Part shown: positions 31,436 through 38,557 of the stretch, piece by piece
Layout of the letters: each line of letters opens with the position of its first letter
How positions within the stretch are numbered: the stretch's first letter is position 1
IMG/VR virus record: IMGVR_UViG_3300026156_000232
Location: 1 to 42,933 of that record
Length of the DNA: 42,933 nucleotides
DNA from: a virus
Strand: one strand, 5' to 3'
The notes under the pieces: model-generated
The model's input: only the letters and a program-made list of their open reading frames with translations
What the model was told of the DNA's origin: nothing
Database searches by the model: none
Position numbers and translations under genes: made by a program

Positions 31436-32284
31436 TTACCTGATCACAATCTTATCGAAGGTGCCATTGCTTTCGACTATATCATTTTGAGTATAGACGA
31501 ATCGAATCCACATAAAGTTTGCTTCAAAGGTATACGCAGAGACGCCAGTATAATTATCAAAGGTAATGGTATCTGTACCGCTTGTTATATTAACCGGAAA
31601 ATAGTCATGGACATCATCGGGCGGCTGTAGTTCTAATGTTGCTAGTACCTGAAGAGTTCCTGTGAATCCGGTTGTATATGCAGCGAATGTATGAAGGCTG
31701 TTGATATGATTTTTGATTCGGGCGCCGGGAATAGAAGAACTATAATATCTTTTTGGTTGACCAGCATCAGCCTTAACTGTCCAATCTCCAGACATTAACA
31801 CGGTGCTGGGCCTTGGTGTAGGATCTGCTGAGCCAACAATCTCTACTCTTGCGACAATGTTTGCATCACCGTCGATGAAAAACGGCGTCTGCATATTTTC
31901 GCCAATCTCTAGCTGCGGAATAAATGCTTCTTCACCTGTGATAACAAGATTGTAAAACCCTGGCGCGATACGCATAAGATCGCCTTCAAAAACTGGCAGA
32001 TGCGCATACCCTTTGTGCGATGTTAGATTGGCATATCTATCAAAAACTCGTTCGCCGTTTTCTACATTAATCAATCTAGCTCTAAGACTTAAATGGTCAA
32101 CGGATACCGGCTTACGATCAAGATTTAAAATACGAAATCGAATCTGATTATCTACGCCTTTGTGAAGCTTAATATTTTGCTGTCTATTCATTGGGGTGTT
32201 TCCTAGACGAATGTCGTTACGAATGACATTGTCGATATAGAGTAGGTCTACTCTGTTCTCATATCTATAAAGTTTATAGTCCAT
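31436..32284 (-). CDS. Virion structural protein (beta-rich), minus strand
   Basis: A 282-residue all-beta-looking protein. The N-terminal domain (IKLHKGVDNQIRFRILNLDR, then SLRARLINVENGERVFDRYA) resembles BppU-type or receptor-binding N-terminal domains of phage adhesins. The C-terminal half repeats short strands (TGTLQVLATLELQPPDDVHD, TFEANFMWIRFVYTQNDIVE) as in a carbohydrate-binding or decoration domain. A late octamer lies 6 nt before the ATG, so the mRNA is predicted to be leaderless. A tail, baseplate or capsid decoration protein is likely; the exact role is unknown. Confidence 0.6.
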   Translation of the reverse strand: MDYKLYRYENRVDLLYIDNVIRNDIRLGNTPMNRQQNIKLHKGVDNQIRFRILNLDRKPVSVDHLSLRARLINVENGERVFDRYANLTSHKGYAHLPVFEGDLMRIAPGFYNLVITGEEAFIPQLEIGENMQTPFFIDGDANIVARVEIVGSADPTPRPSTVLMSGDWTVKADAGQPKRYYSSSIPGARIKNHINSLHTFAAYTTGFTGTLQVLATLELQPPDDVHDYFPVNITSGTDTITFDNYTGVSAYTFEANFMWIRFVYTQNDIVESNGTFDKIVIR

Positions 32285-32290
32285 TATTCA

Positions 32291-32298
32291 TATTTATC
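32291..32298 (-). promoter_or_regulatory. Late promoter octamer GATAAATA (minus strand), leaderless arrangement
   Basis: On the minus strand: GATAAATA, TGAATA, then the ATG at 32284. The 6-nt gap leaves no room for a ribosome binding site. Confidence 0.65.
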
Positions 32299-32307
32299 AA
32301 AGATACT

Positions 32308-32326
32308 ATCATTTATAATAAATGAT
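32308..32326. promoter_or_regulatory. 19-bp perfect palindrome in divergent intergenic region
   Basis: ATCATTTAT and ATAAATGAT flank a single A. It lies between the minus-strand octamer (32291) and the plus-strand octamer (32350), where a regulator could act on both transcripts. Confidence 0.5.
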
Positions 32327-32349
32327 TTAGAACTTCATCAAAAGTAGAC

Positions 32350-32357
32350 GATAAATA
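32350..32357 (+). promoter_or_regulatory. Late promoter octamer GATAAATA
   Basis: Plus-strand copy 26 nt before the ATG at 32384, in an AT-rich gap. No Shine-Dalgarno sequence is seen between them. The downstream genes are replication genes, so its use as a late promoter here is less obvious. Confidence 0.45.
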
Positions 32358-32383
32358 TTAACTGCATATTATATACTACTACA

Positions 32384-32773
32384 ATGGAAAATAACATGGA
32401 TTTTGACGATATTAATGATATACAAGAAAAATTTCCTTTTCTATCCTGTGTTCGAGCAGGCGATGCAGAATACGTCTGCATTATTCAAAACACAGACGAT
32501 AAGGTAATGAGTTTCTATGATCTATTTTCTATTACCAGCCAAGAAGAAAAAAGGCTGTTCTTAGAATTTGGCGAAATGTGGTGGTGGGAAAGTAATCGTC
32601 AGTTACCAATCAATATTTTCTTAAAAGGCCAGATGGATATTTTTCGTCACTGTCTTCGAACGATTAACGTCAAAGATGTAGAAGTATTGTTTGGGCCCGT
32701 AACTTCATTAAATGAACTGTTTAAAAAACGAGTCAAGCGGCGCCAAATACAGCTCATAAAACGTGAAACGTAA
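32384..32773 (+). CDS. Conserved hypothetical protein upstream of primase
   Basis: A 129-residue protein with KFPFLSCVRAGDAEYVCIIQ, SFYDLFSITSQEEKRLFLEF, GEMWWWESNRQLPINIFLKG and a basic end (KKRVKRRQIQLIKRE). The WWWESNRxxPINIFL segment is, from memory, strongly conserved in a small protein located by the primase or helicase genes of T4-like cyanophages; its function is unknown. The start may be the ATG at 32384 or the one at 32396. Confidence 0.75.
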   Translation: MENNMDFDDINDIQEKFPFLSCVRAGDAEYVCIIQNTDDKVMSFYDLFSITSQEEKRLFLEFGEMWWWESNRQLPINIFLKGQMDIFRHCLRTINVKDVEVLFGPVTSLNELFKKRVKRRQIQLIKRET

Positions 32774-32811
32774 ATATAGATTTTTCTTAAATAATATGCT
32801 ATACTGCCAGT

Positions 32812-33861
32812 ATGGTAGAAAATGAGCTGAAAGATATCATCGGCACTCATCTTCATGGACTGAAGCGCACTCCGTCTGGCTGGCAGAAATGTAATTGTCC
32901 AGTCTGCGTTATTAGGGGACATACGCCCGATCGAAAAGAGAGATTTGGAGTTTTATACTCGCCAGAAGGAGGAATTGCATTCAATTGCTTCAACTGCGGG
33001 TTCTCAGCATCTTGGAAACCTGGGTTATTACTGAGCAAGAGCTTTGTGTTTTTGCTCGGGTCGATAGGCGTGCCAAAAGCAGACCTAGACAAACTAAAAT
33101 TTGAGGCTTTCCGCGAACAAAACAACATGGTCAGTAGAGATCTGAGTCTTCGTGGAGATATTACTAAACAGTGGCGACCGATAAGTGCCGATGATGCATT
33201 AGAAGATTGTCACCCTATTAGATTTTGGATAGAGCATAATTGTGAAGACCCAGATTTCCTGCATGTTGTGGATTATCTTCTTGGAAGGAATATCTTAGAC
33301 GTTGATAAGTTATATTGGTCACCTTCGAAAGAATTTATGTTTCATAAGAGAGTTACAATACCTTTCAACTATCGAGGTAATCTCGTTGGTTGGACTGGTC
33401 GAATCACATCGCACGCACCAAGCGTGCCAAAGTATTATAACAAGATGCCAGCATCATATATTCACGGATTGGATAATCAACAAGATTATGACAGGAAGTA
33501 TCACATCATCACTGAAGGTATACTTGATACCATCATAACAGACGGTATTGCGGTACTACATAATAATATAAATGATGAGCAGGCTGCGCTGATAAGTAAG
33601 CTGTACGGTGAAAAGGTGCTGGTGCCAGACAGAGACAAAGATGGTGATGATCTTGTCAATATTGCAATTAAGAATAAATGGTCTGTTGCGTTTCCGCATT
33701 GGGGACGAAACAAACAAAAACTTCCTATCAAAGATGTTGCAGAAGCGGCCGAAACCTATGGGCACCTGTTAACGATGCAGAGTATTATTGAGTCTATTGA
33801 AAGGGACCCACATTCAATTAGAGTCAAAAGAAAATTAGACCGAGGAAACTATGGATATTAA
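32812..33861 (+). CDS. 61: DNA primase (gp61)
   Basis: A 349-residue primase that makes RNA primers for lagging-strand synthesis with helicase gp41. The N-terminal zinc-binding domain has C27, C29, C32 and the pair CFNC (C59, C62). The TOPRIM-like core follows: ITEGILDTII with the catalytic glutamate and KVLVPDRDKDGDD with the DxD. T4 gp61 has 342 residues. TATACT at 32800-32805 lies 6 nt before the ATG and could be a -10 box, but no -35 is visible. The helicase gene overlaps its end by 11 nt, matching the functional pairing. Confidence 0.9.
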   Translation: MVENELKDIIGTHLHGLKRTPSGWQKCNCPVCVIRGHTPDRKERFGVLYSPEGGIAFNCFNCGFSASWKPGLLLSKSFVFLLGSIGVPKADLDKLKFEAFREQNNMVSRDLSLRGDITKQWRPISADDALEDCHPIRFWIEHNCEDPDFLHVVDYLLGRNILDVDKLYWSPSKEFMFHKRVTIPFNYRGNLVGWTGRITSHAPSVPKYYNKMPASYIHGLDNQQDYDRKYHIITEGILDTIITDGIAVLHNNINDEQAALISKLYGEKVLVPDRDKDGDDLVNIAIKNKWSVAFPHWGRNKQKLPIKDVAEAAETYGHLLTMQSIIESIERDPHSIRVKRKLDRGNYGY

Positions 33862-35254
33862 AGAATTTAATGAAGATATTGAAGATCTATTTGTGCAATT
33901 TCTTTACAGCGATGCTGAGACTTTTGTTCGTGTAAAGAATATTTTGGACCCATCATTTTTCGATGATGTTGATAACAGAAAGATTGTGAAGTTTATGATG
34001 GACTACACAACCGATCATTCGTTTCTTCCGACGAATGAACAGATGAAGGCCATAACAGGCAAGGAAGTCGAGAAGATTACTGATATTAATGACGAGCATT
34101 CAACCTGGTTCATGAAAGAGTTCGAGCGTTTTTGTCAGCAAAAGGCTGCAAAGCAAGCCGTATATGAATCTCTGGATTTGATTCAGAAGGACCAGTTAGG
34201 TGAGGTGGTCGAAAAGATTAAGAGGGCTGCTGAGCTAGGGATTGTGCGTGATCTTGGTATTGACTATTTCCTTAATCCTGGCGACAGGCTTAAAGAAATG
34301 CGAGATAAGAGCACAATGGTATCTACTGGATGGAAAACTATTGATGCAAAATTGTATGGTGGAATTGAACGAGGGACGCTGACTATTTGGGCTGGACAGT
34401 CAGGAGCAGGTAAGAGCCTGTTCTTACAGAACCAAGCATTAAACTGGGCAGAGCTAGGTTTGAATGTTGTTTACATTAGTCTCGAGCTTAGTGAAAAGTT
34501 ATGTGCAATGAGATTAGATGCAATGACATCAGGTTACAGCACCAAGGAGATTATGAAGAATATCGATGATGTCGATATGAGAGTTCGAGCATATCATAAG
34601 AAGTATGGTAACGGATCAGTACAGATTAAGCAGTTGCCAAACGGGTGTACAGCAAACGATATCAAGGCATATATTAAAGAATATGAAATTCAATCTCAGA
34701 GAAAGGTCGATGCGGTATTAGTTGACTACCTTGACCTTTGTTCTCCGATGAACAGAAGAGTTGATCCGGGCAATCTTTTCGTAAAAGACAAGTATGTATC
34801 GGAAGAGTTGAGAAACATCGGCGTTGATCTGGGAGTGATTATGGTAACGGCGTCCCAGCTTAATCGAGGTTCTCACGAAGAGATTGAGTTCGATCACAGC
34901 CATATTGCTGGCGGCATCTCGAAAATTAACACAGCAGATAATGTTATTGGCATCTTCACAACTATCTCAATGAAAGAAGGCGGCAGATATCAAGTCCAAT
35001 TTATGAAAACGAGATCTTCGGCAGGTGTCGGCAGCAAGGTTGATCTTAAATTCGATGTTCGCACACTACGAATTAAAGATCTTGAAGATGGTGATGAAGA
35101 TGCTTCTTCGGCAGCAGCCAATAATCTACTTAACACCATTCAAAAGAAGAATACAAAAACTGAAAATGATAAACAACCGACTAAGTTAGACAGTGAAAAT
35201 CCTCTGAGTCAGATTAGAGCATTAAGAAATATTGTGAAGAAAGGTAACATTTAA
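33851..35254 (+). CDS. 41: Replicative DNA helicase (gp41, DnaB family)
   Basis: A 467-residue ring helicase of the primosome. The N-terminal helical domain (1-135) is followed by the RecA-like core: STGWKTIDAKLYGGIERGTL, Walker A GQSGAGKS (182-189), the H1a region VVYISLELSE, Walker B VDAVLVDYLDL near 290, and H3 VMVTASQLNR with the sensor glutamine. The closing MKTRSSAGVG carries the arginine-finger region. The disordered C-terminus (TEN...KPTKL) is typical. It starts inside the primase gene, so the two are translationally coupled. Confidence 0.93.
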   Translation: MDIKEFNEDIEDLFVQFLYSDAETFVRVKNILDPSFFDDVDNRKIVKFMMDYTTDHSFLPTNEQMKAITGKEVEKITDINDEHSTWFMKEFERFCQQKAAKQAVYESLDLIQKDQLGEVVEKIKRAAELGIVRDLGIDYFLNPGDRLKEMRDKSTMVSTGWKTIDAKLYGGIERGTLTIWAGQSGAGKSLFLQNQALNWAELGLNVVYISLELSEKLCAMRLDAMTSGYSTKEIMKNIDDVDMRVRAYHKKYGNGSVQIKQLPNGCTANDIKAYIKEYEIQSQRKVDAVLVDYLDLCSPMNRRVDPGNLFVKDKYVSEELRNIGVDLGVIMVTASQLNRGSHEEIEFDHSHIAGGISKINTADNVIGIFTTISMKEGGRYQVQFMKTRSSAGVGSKVDLKFDVRTLRIKDLEDGDEDASSAAANNLLNTIQKKNTKTENDKQPTKLDSENPLSQIRALRNIVKKGNI

Positions 35255-35295
35255 GATTTTATTCTAAGCGTTGATCTTCGTGATTTTCCAATCGG

Positions 35296-35324
35296 TCTTT
35301 AGCCAAATGAACATGGTCTAAAGA
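35296..35324. repeat. Imperfect inverted repeat downstream of helicase
   Basis: TCTTTAGCCA and TGGTCTAAAGA pair with one bulged T around an 8-nt loop. No U-run follows. It is in the 118-nt gap before the next late unit; the rest of that gap shows only the octamer at 35336. Confidence 0.4.
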
Positions 35325-35335
35325 TAGAATATATT

Positions 35336-35343
35336 GATAAATA
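35336..35343 (+). promoter_or_regulatory. Late promoter octamer GATAAATA
   Basis: Located 29 nt before the GTG at 35373. It is the only candidate promoter for the long, gapless gene array reaching to about 38152, and probably beyond. Confidence 0.65.
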
Positions 35344-35372
35344 AGATTATACGGAAAATCGTGAGGATTAAC

Positions 35373-35651
35373 GTGAATAAAGATAAAATCAAACTGCATC
35401 AATCATCTCGATCTATATTTGAGGAGCTTAATCGCGCCATCCCGAATAAGAGTAAAGAACATGTGCTCGAATCAAGAGGACATCATATCATTTCATCTGC
35501 AATCAACTTTCTACAGGTATTGACAGAGAATTATTCGGAAGAAGAAGCTGATCAGATTATGAGGCGCTTTCTTAGCGCAATTAAAGGCGGCGACCCCGAA
35601 AGATTTGTAAGGGTTGTTCGTAAACTTCGAGAAACGCAAGGGGATGAATAA
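35373..35651 (+). CDS. Hypothetical protein, GTG start
   Basis: A 92-residue helical protein (MNKDKIKLHQSSRSIFEELN, then ISSAINFLQVLTENYSEEEA). The GTG at 35373 has GTGAGG upstream and lies after the late octamer; the TTG at 35334 would fall on the promoter. EADQIMRRFLSAIKGGDPER resembles a small helical bundle. Function unknown. It is separated from the lipoprotein gene by no bases. Confidence 0.65.
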   Translation: MNKDKIKLHQSSRSIFEELNRAIPNKSKEHVLESRGHHIISSAINFLQVLTENYSEEEADQIMRRFLSAIKGGDPERFVRVVRKLRETQGDE

Positions 35652-36026
35652 ATGAAGATTTTCCTTGCTATCCTAGTTACCTTTGCTCTATTACTCGCGA
35701 CCGGTTGTGAGCCTCGAAAAGAAGAGATCAATAAAAAATTCGATCGCTCTGGTGAGCCCGGCGTGGTTACGATTTACACATACGATTCTCAACGTGAGTT
35801 AGATGCAGCATTCCGTGAAATACACAATATTGCTCGAGGCGATGATGTAGACTCGCGATATGGTTTTGCTAGATGGCACGAATGGCGAGACCCCGAAGGC
35901 AATCTGGTAGAAGTCGAACGAGAATGTGAGGTTCATATCGTTAAACCCGAACATGTAGACGACGAAGCTACGCTAACTTTAGGGCACGAACTATTACATT
36001 GTTTATATGGAAGCTATCATGAATGA
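35652..36026 (+). CDS. Lipoprotein with HELLH motif (putative zinc metallopeptidase)
   Basis: A 124-residue protein. Residues 1-18 form a signal peptide (KIFLAILVTFALLLATG) ending at lipobox cysteine C19, so the mature protein would be a membrane-anchored lipoprotein. The C-terminus carries HELLH (112-116) in TLGHELLHCLYGSYHE, with H123 as a possible third zinc ligand, the layout of minimal zincin metallopeptidases. It could help degrade the cell envelope during lysis or act on superinfecting phage; both are guesses. The next gene starts inside its last codons. Confidence 0.7.
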   Translation: MKIFLAILVTFALLLATGCEPRKEEINKKFDRSGEPGVVTIYTYDSQRELDAAFREIHNIARGDDVDSRYGFARWHEWRDPEGNLVEVERECEVHIVKPEHVDDEATLTLGHELLHCLYGSYHE

Positions 36027-36276
36027 GATGAGAAAGCTAATGGAGGCTACTGATTATTCGCCAGAAGGCGACATCGTTGCATCTGCTGGTGAATTTATCG
36101 TTGTAGAAGAACACGGAATGATTCATATTATTGACGGAGAGCAGGTTGTAAGACTCTCTATGCAAAAACCAGAATGGGAAGAGCTAACACATAACGCCTA
36201 TCGTAAAGGATTTGACGAAGGTTATGCGGAAGGACACGAAGCCGCAGACACCTCTTGGCAAGACAGAATAGAATGA
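36019..36276 (+). CDS. Putative internal head protein with MNEMRKLMEA presequence (A)
   Basis: An 85-residue protein beginning MNEMRKLMEATDYSPEGD. LME|A matches the gp21-type cleavage rule; the mature part is acidic with a helical end (AYRKGFDEGYAEGHEAADTS). The start at 36019 is chosen over 36007 because it coincides with the shared 5' module and with GGAAG 5 nt upstream. It overlaps the lipoprotein stop by 8 nt and the next gene by 4 nt. No known domain. Confidence 0.7.
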   Translation: MNEMRKLMEATDYSPEGDIVASAGEFIVVEEHGMIHIIDGEQVVRLSMQKPEWEELTHNAYRKGFDEGYAEGHEAADTSWQDRIE

Positions 36277-36557
36277 GACTACTAGAGATACAAAGACAAA
36301 TTAGAAAACGCCGCAAGTTTCGCGACGGCGACACCGTTGTCGAGGTGAAGCTGGTTAATCCCGGTGATGAGCAACAAGAGTTTCTGAAAGTCTATGTATT
36401 TGAGAATGGCGAGCGAGTTGCCAAGGGGCTATACAAGCAATGGAACAAGGATGGCCGCTGGGAACCGTTGAGTATCAACTCGAAAGAGTTTACAAAAAGA
36501 AAGCGAATGCAAGAGATTATTGAACAGTTTGCGCGAGAAGCAGGATTTGTATTATGA
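36273..36557 (+). CDS. Hypothetical basic protein
   Basis: A 94-residue protein starting MRLLEIQRQIRKRRKFRDGD in an ATGA junction with the preceding gene. The middle looks like a small beta unit (VVEVKLVNPGDEQQEFLKVY) and the end is a helix (RMQEIIEQFAREAGFVL). The basic start could bind DNA or be a targeting peptide without a cleavage site. Function unknown. Confidence 0.65.
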   Translation: MRLLEIQRQIRKRRKFRDGDTVVEVKLVNPGDEQQEFLKVYVFENGERVAKGLYKQWNKDGRWEPLSINSKEFTKRKRMQEIIEQFAREAGFVL

Positions 36558-37525
36558 AACTAAACGAAGCATCCACACTATCAGCACTCGGAGCGACAAA
36601 ACAAGATGTGGCGAAGATCCACCAGGGTGAGATCAACATTCCTCATGACATGGAGTATACTCCGGTAACGACAAGACGCGAAGCAAGAGCATACCTTCGG
36701 CAAGGCCACCTAATTCTAGGTAAGGCTGCTGACAATTCTTTCGCGAGCATCATGATGCAGAATCGAGACCTCCGCTATTCGAGCGGGAGGACCGAGACTA
36801 GTTACCGAGTTACGATTGACGGGGAAAGCGCGATAACATTCTCCCTCAAGGATGCGCTGTCAATGTTGCCAGGCAGAGGCTGGACGTTCTATAGAAGCGT
36901 CAAAGCCCTTGACACGCATTTCGGAGGCAGCTTCTCCGATAGCGAATGGGACGATGACATCGAGCATATAGAAAAGATGACCCAGAGAATCGAACAACTT
37001 TACGGTCCGCGCCTGAAGCAAGAAGCTCGAAAATATATGAAAGAGATTAAACGAGCAATTTCAAGTGCAGTCACAGGTGACAAGAGAACCTCGAGCAACT
37101 GGCTAAGTCGGGGGACCGCTGCAAAAAATCTTGAACAGCTTAAGGGTGGTTATGATAAACTAGAGGCCATTGCAAAAAGCGACCGACCATTTTCAACAAT
37201 GGTAGCTGCAACTCGGGTAGCCTCGGACCGCCGCGGACTGTCTGGGCTTGTGGGGAGCGAAGTAGGCACCAACCACAGCGATTGGGGGTCGGCATATCAT
37301 ATTCCTGGGCAAGCCGGAGAATGGGCGAAGAAAACTCCGGCGGCGATGGCGAAGATTACTCGCTTCGCATTTTCTAAGCTCAGAGAAATCCGTGACGACG
37401 CCTTCAGCAGCTATCATAAGGAGAAGGCTCCAATCGAAGCCGAACCATATCAGCTACGAGTTCGCGAAGCATACGAAAGGTTTAGAGAGTCGGGCGAAGT
37501 CCGTTCGATTACAAAGGAGGACTAA
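36554..37525 (+). CDS. Hypothetical protein with LNE|A start
   Basis: A 323-residue protein. The N-terminus MKLNEASTLSALG contains LNE followed by A, a minimal prohead-protease site. The body is Arg/Ser-rich: TTRREARAYLRQGHLILG, a helical stretch IEHIEKMTQRIEQLYG, and FSSYHKEKAPIEAEPYQLRV near the end. An ADP-ribosyltransferase-like segment is faintly suggested by YRSVKALDTHFGGSFSD, but no motif set is complete. It overlaps the previous stop (ATGA) and the next ATG by 1 nt. Confidence 0.6.
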   Translation: MKLNEASTLSALGATKQDVAKIHQGEINIPHDMEYTPVTTRREARAYLRQGHLILGKAADNSFASIMMQNRDLRYSSGRTETSYRVTIDGESAITFSLKDALSMLPGRGWTFYRSVKALDTHFGGSFSDSEWDDDIEHIEKMTQRIEQLYGPRLKQEARKYMKEIKRAISSAVTGDKRTSSNWLSRGTAAKNLEQLKGGYDKLEAIAKSDRPFSTMVAATRVASDRRGLSGLVGSEVGTNHSDWGSAYHIPGQAGEWAKKTPAAMAKITRFAFSKLREIRDDAFSSYHKEKAPIEAEPYQLRVREAYERFRESGEVRSITKED

Positions 37526-37800
37526 TGCTAGAATCAATTCTAATCGCAATAGGATTTTTCCTATTAGGTATTTTACTATTCCCTATGCTGATGTTCCTTC
37601 GCGCTCGCCGCGATGGCAGCTGGGATGATAGCAACATGCTAAACATGTATCGTGTCATCGCCCATCTTACGGTACGCCCAGGTGACTTTGGTAAGATGTT
37701 TTATGAGGATGGTCGCAGACCGTTTTGGTATATTAACGAAGATGAATTTTCAGAGGTTGTAGACAGCAGCCATCAACAGAAGGAACAAGAACATGAATGA
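37525..37800 (+). CDS. Small membrane protein
   Basis: A 91-residue protein. Residues 4-26 are a transmembrane helix (SILIAIGFFLLGILLFPMLM) followed by FLRARRDG, so the C-terminus is probably cytoplasmic. The soluble part (LNMYRVIAHLTVRPGDFGKM, then FYEDGRRPFWYINEDEFSEV) recalls, from memory, a small conserved phage membrane protein of unknown function. It is embedded between proteins with the presequence and overlaps the next gene by 8 nt. Confidence 0.65.
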   Translation: MLESILIAIGFFLLGILLFPMLMFLRARRDGSWDDSNMLNMYRVIAHLTVRPGDFGKMFYEDGRRPFWYINEDEFSEVVDSSHQQKEQEHE

Positions 37801-38152
37801 GATGAGAAAGCTAATGGAGGCTGTCGATGCGACCGATCTCGAAGATGAATTAGATAATCTTAAGAGAAGATTTGCAGAGATTCTAAGTGAGTTGAAGGTA
37901 AAGCATCCAGAAGATGACGCGGAAACAATGTTTAGCCACGAGATGGAGATGTTTCAATCAGATGTACACGATTATCTAGACAACTCCGATTTTTTTGAAG
38001 ACGACGACGATGATGACTGGCGAACAGGCGCCGGAAACCCTCGCTTCATGGATGACGACGAAGACGAAGACGAAGACTGGGACGACGAAGACGAATACGA
38101 AGAAGGCCGCGATTCGGCAATTAACTCTATTATCGGAAAATCAAGGCGTTAA
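37793..38152 (+). CDS. Putative internal head protein with MNEMRKLMEA presequence (B), poly-acidic tail
   Basis: A 119-residue protein starting MNEMRKLMEAVDATDLEDE. Residues about 12-62 form a helical domain (LEDELDNLKRRFAEILSELK, then MFSHEMEMFQSDVHDYL) that is paralogous to the 38260 protein. The tail is extremely acidic (about 25 Asp/Glu within residues 64-105) and could mimic DNA or bind basic proteins. After LME|A cleavage it would be an acidic internal protein. It starts within the stop region of the preceding gene. Confidence 0.7.
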   Translation: MNEMRKLMEAVDATDLEDELDNLKRRFAEILSELKVKHPEDDAETMFSHEMEMFQSDVHDYLDNSDFFEDDDDDDWRTGAGNPRFMDDDEDEDEDWDDEDEYEEGRDSAINSIIGKSRR

Positions 38153-38156
38153 GAAC

Positions 38157-38240
38157 AAACTCGCCCGTGTCTGTATTACATTTGGTTTAAATGCAGAGTA
38201 TGATTCCTGCACGGTAAACGCAAAGGGCACGGGCGAGTTT
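38157..38240 (+). other. Long-stemmed intergenic RNA structure candidate
   Basis: AAACTCGCCCGTG (38157-38169) pairs perfectly with CACGGGCGAGTTT (38228-38240). Inside the 58-nt loop, GTTTA/TAAAC (38185-38189, 38215-38219) and TGCAG/CTGCA (38192-38196, 38207-38211) add a second nested stem. The right arm is followed by TTAATT, giving only a short U-run. It may be a terminator-like, processed or regulatory RNA. It does not fit a tRNA. Confidence 0.6.
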
Positions 38241-38283
38241 TAATTATTGGAGTAATGTTATGAATGAGATGAGAAAGCTAATG
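38238..38283 (+). repeat. 5' module repeat of the MNEMRKLME genes, copy at 38260
   Basis: TTTTAATTAxTGGAGTAAT, start codon and the first 8 codons are shared with 38512-38557. The coding part (ATGAATGAGATGAGAAAGC) is also identical at 36019 and 37793. Confidence 0.8.
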
Positions 38284-38517
38284 GAGATGTTCGAAGACGG
38301 CCTTGATTCGGAAGCTTCGGACATAGACCTCGACGATAAACTAGACACATTAGCAGAGCAGTTTGCGCATATACTCATGCAAAAACAACAAGATGACGCC
38401 ACGGGCGAACCAGATGAGATGGCGGCATATTACGATGCAGAAACGGCATTCGATTATGAGCTAGAGATGTTTCAGAATGAGGTGAAGAAGCATCTAGAAA
38501 AGCTTGGATTTTTTTAA
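38260..38517 (+). CDS. Putative internal head protein, MNEMRKLME family (C)
   Basis: An 85-residue paralogue of the 37793 protein: LDDKLDTLAEQFAHILMQKQ and AETAFDYELEMFQNEVKKHL align with its helical domain, but the acidic tail is missing and the gene stops at KLGFF. The start MNEMRKLMEMFEDGLD has M, not A, after LME, so this copy may not be cut there. TGGAG is the ribosome binding site. Tandem duplication is the simplest origin. Confidence 0.7.
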   Translation: MNEMRKLMEMFEDGLDSEASDIDLDDKLDTLAEQFAHILMQKQQDDATGEPDEMAAYYDAETAFDYELEMFQNEVKKHLEKLGFF

Positions 38518-38557
38518 TTACTGGAGTAATAAGATGAATGAGATGAGAAAGCTAATG
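38512..38557 (+). repeat. 5' module repeat, copy at 38534
   Basis: Second copy of the leader + TGGAGTAAT + start + presequence block, differing from 38238-38283 at about four positions. Confidence 0.8.

Noticed and set aside
38168-38191. Small ORF in the 38153-38259 spacer
   Set aside because: The longer protein-like frame there has no start codon after the previous gene's stop; the GTG frame is only seven codons long.
38157-38240. tRNA gene
   Set aside because: The 13-bp outer stem, absence of an anticodon arm and of the T-loop sequence rule out a tRNA. No other tRNA-like fold was noticed in the window.
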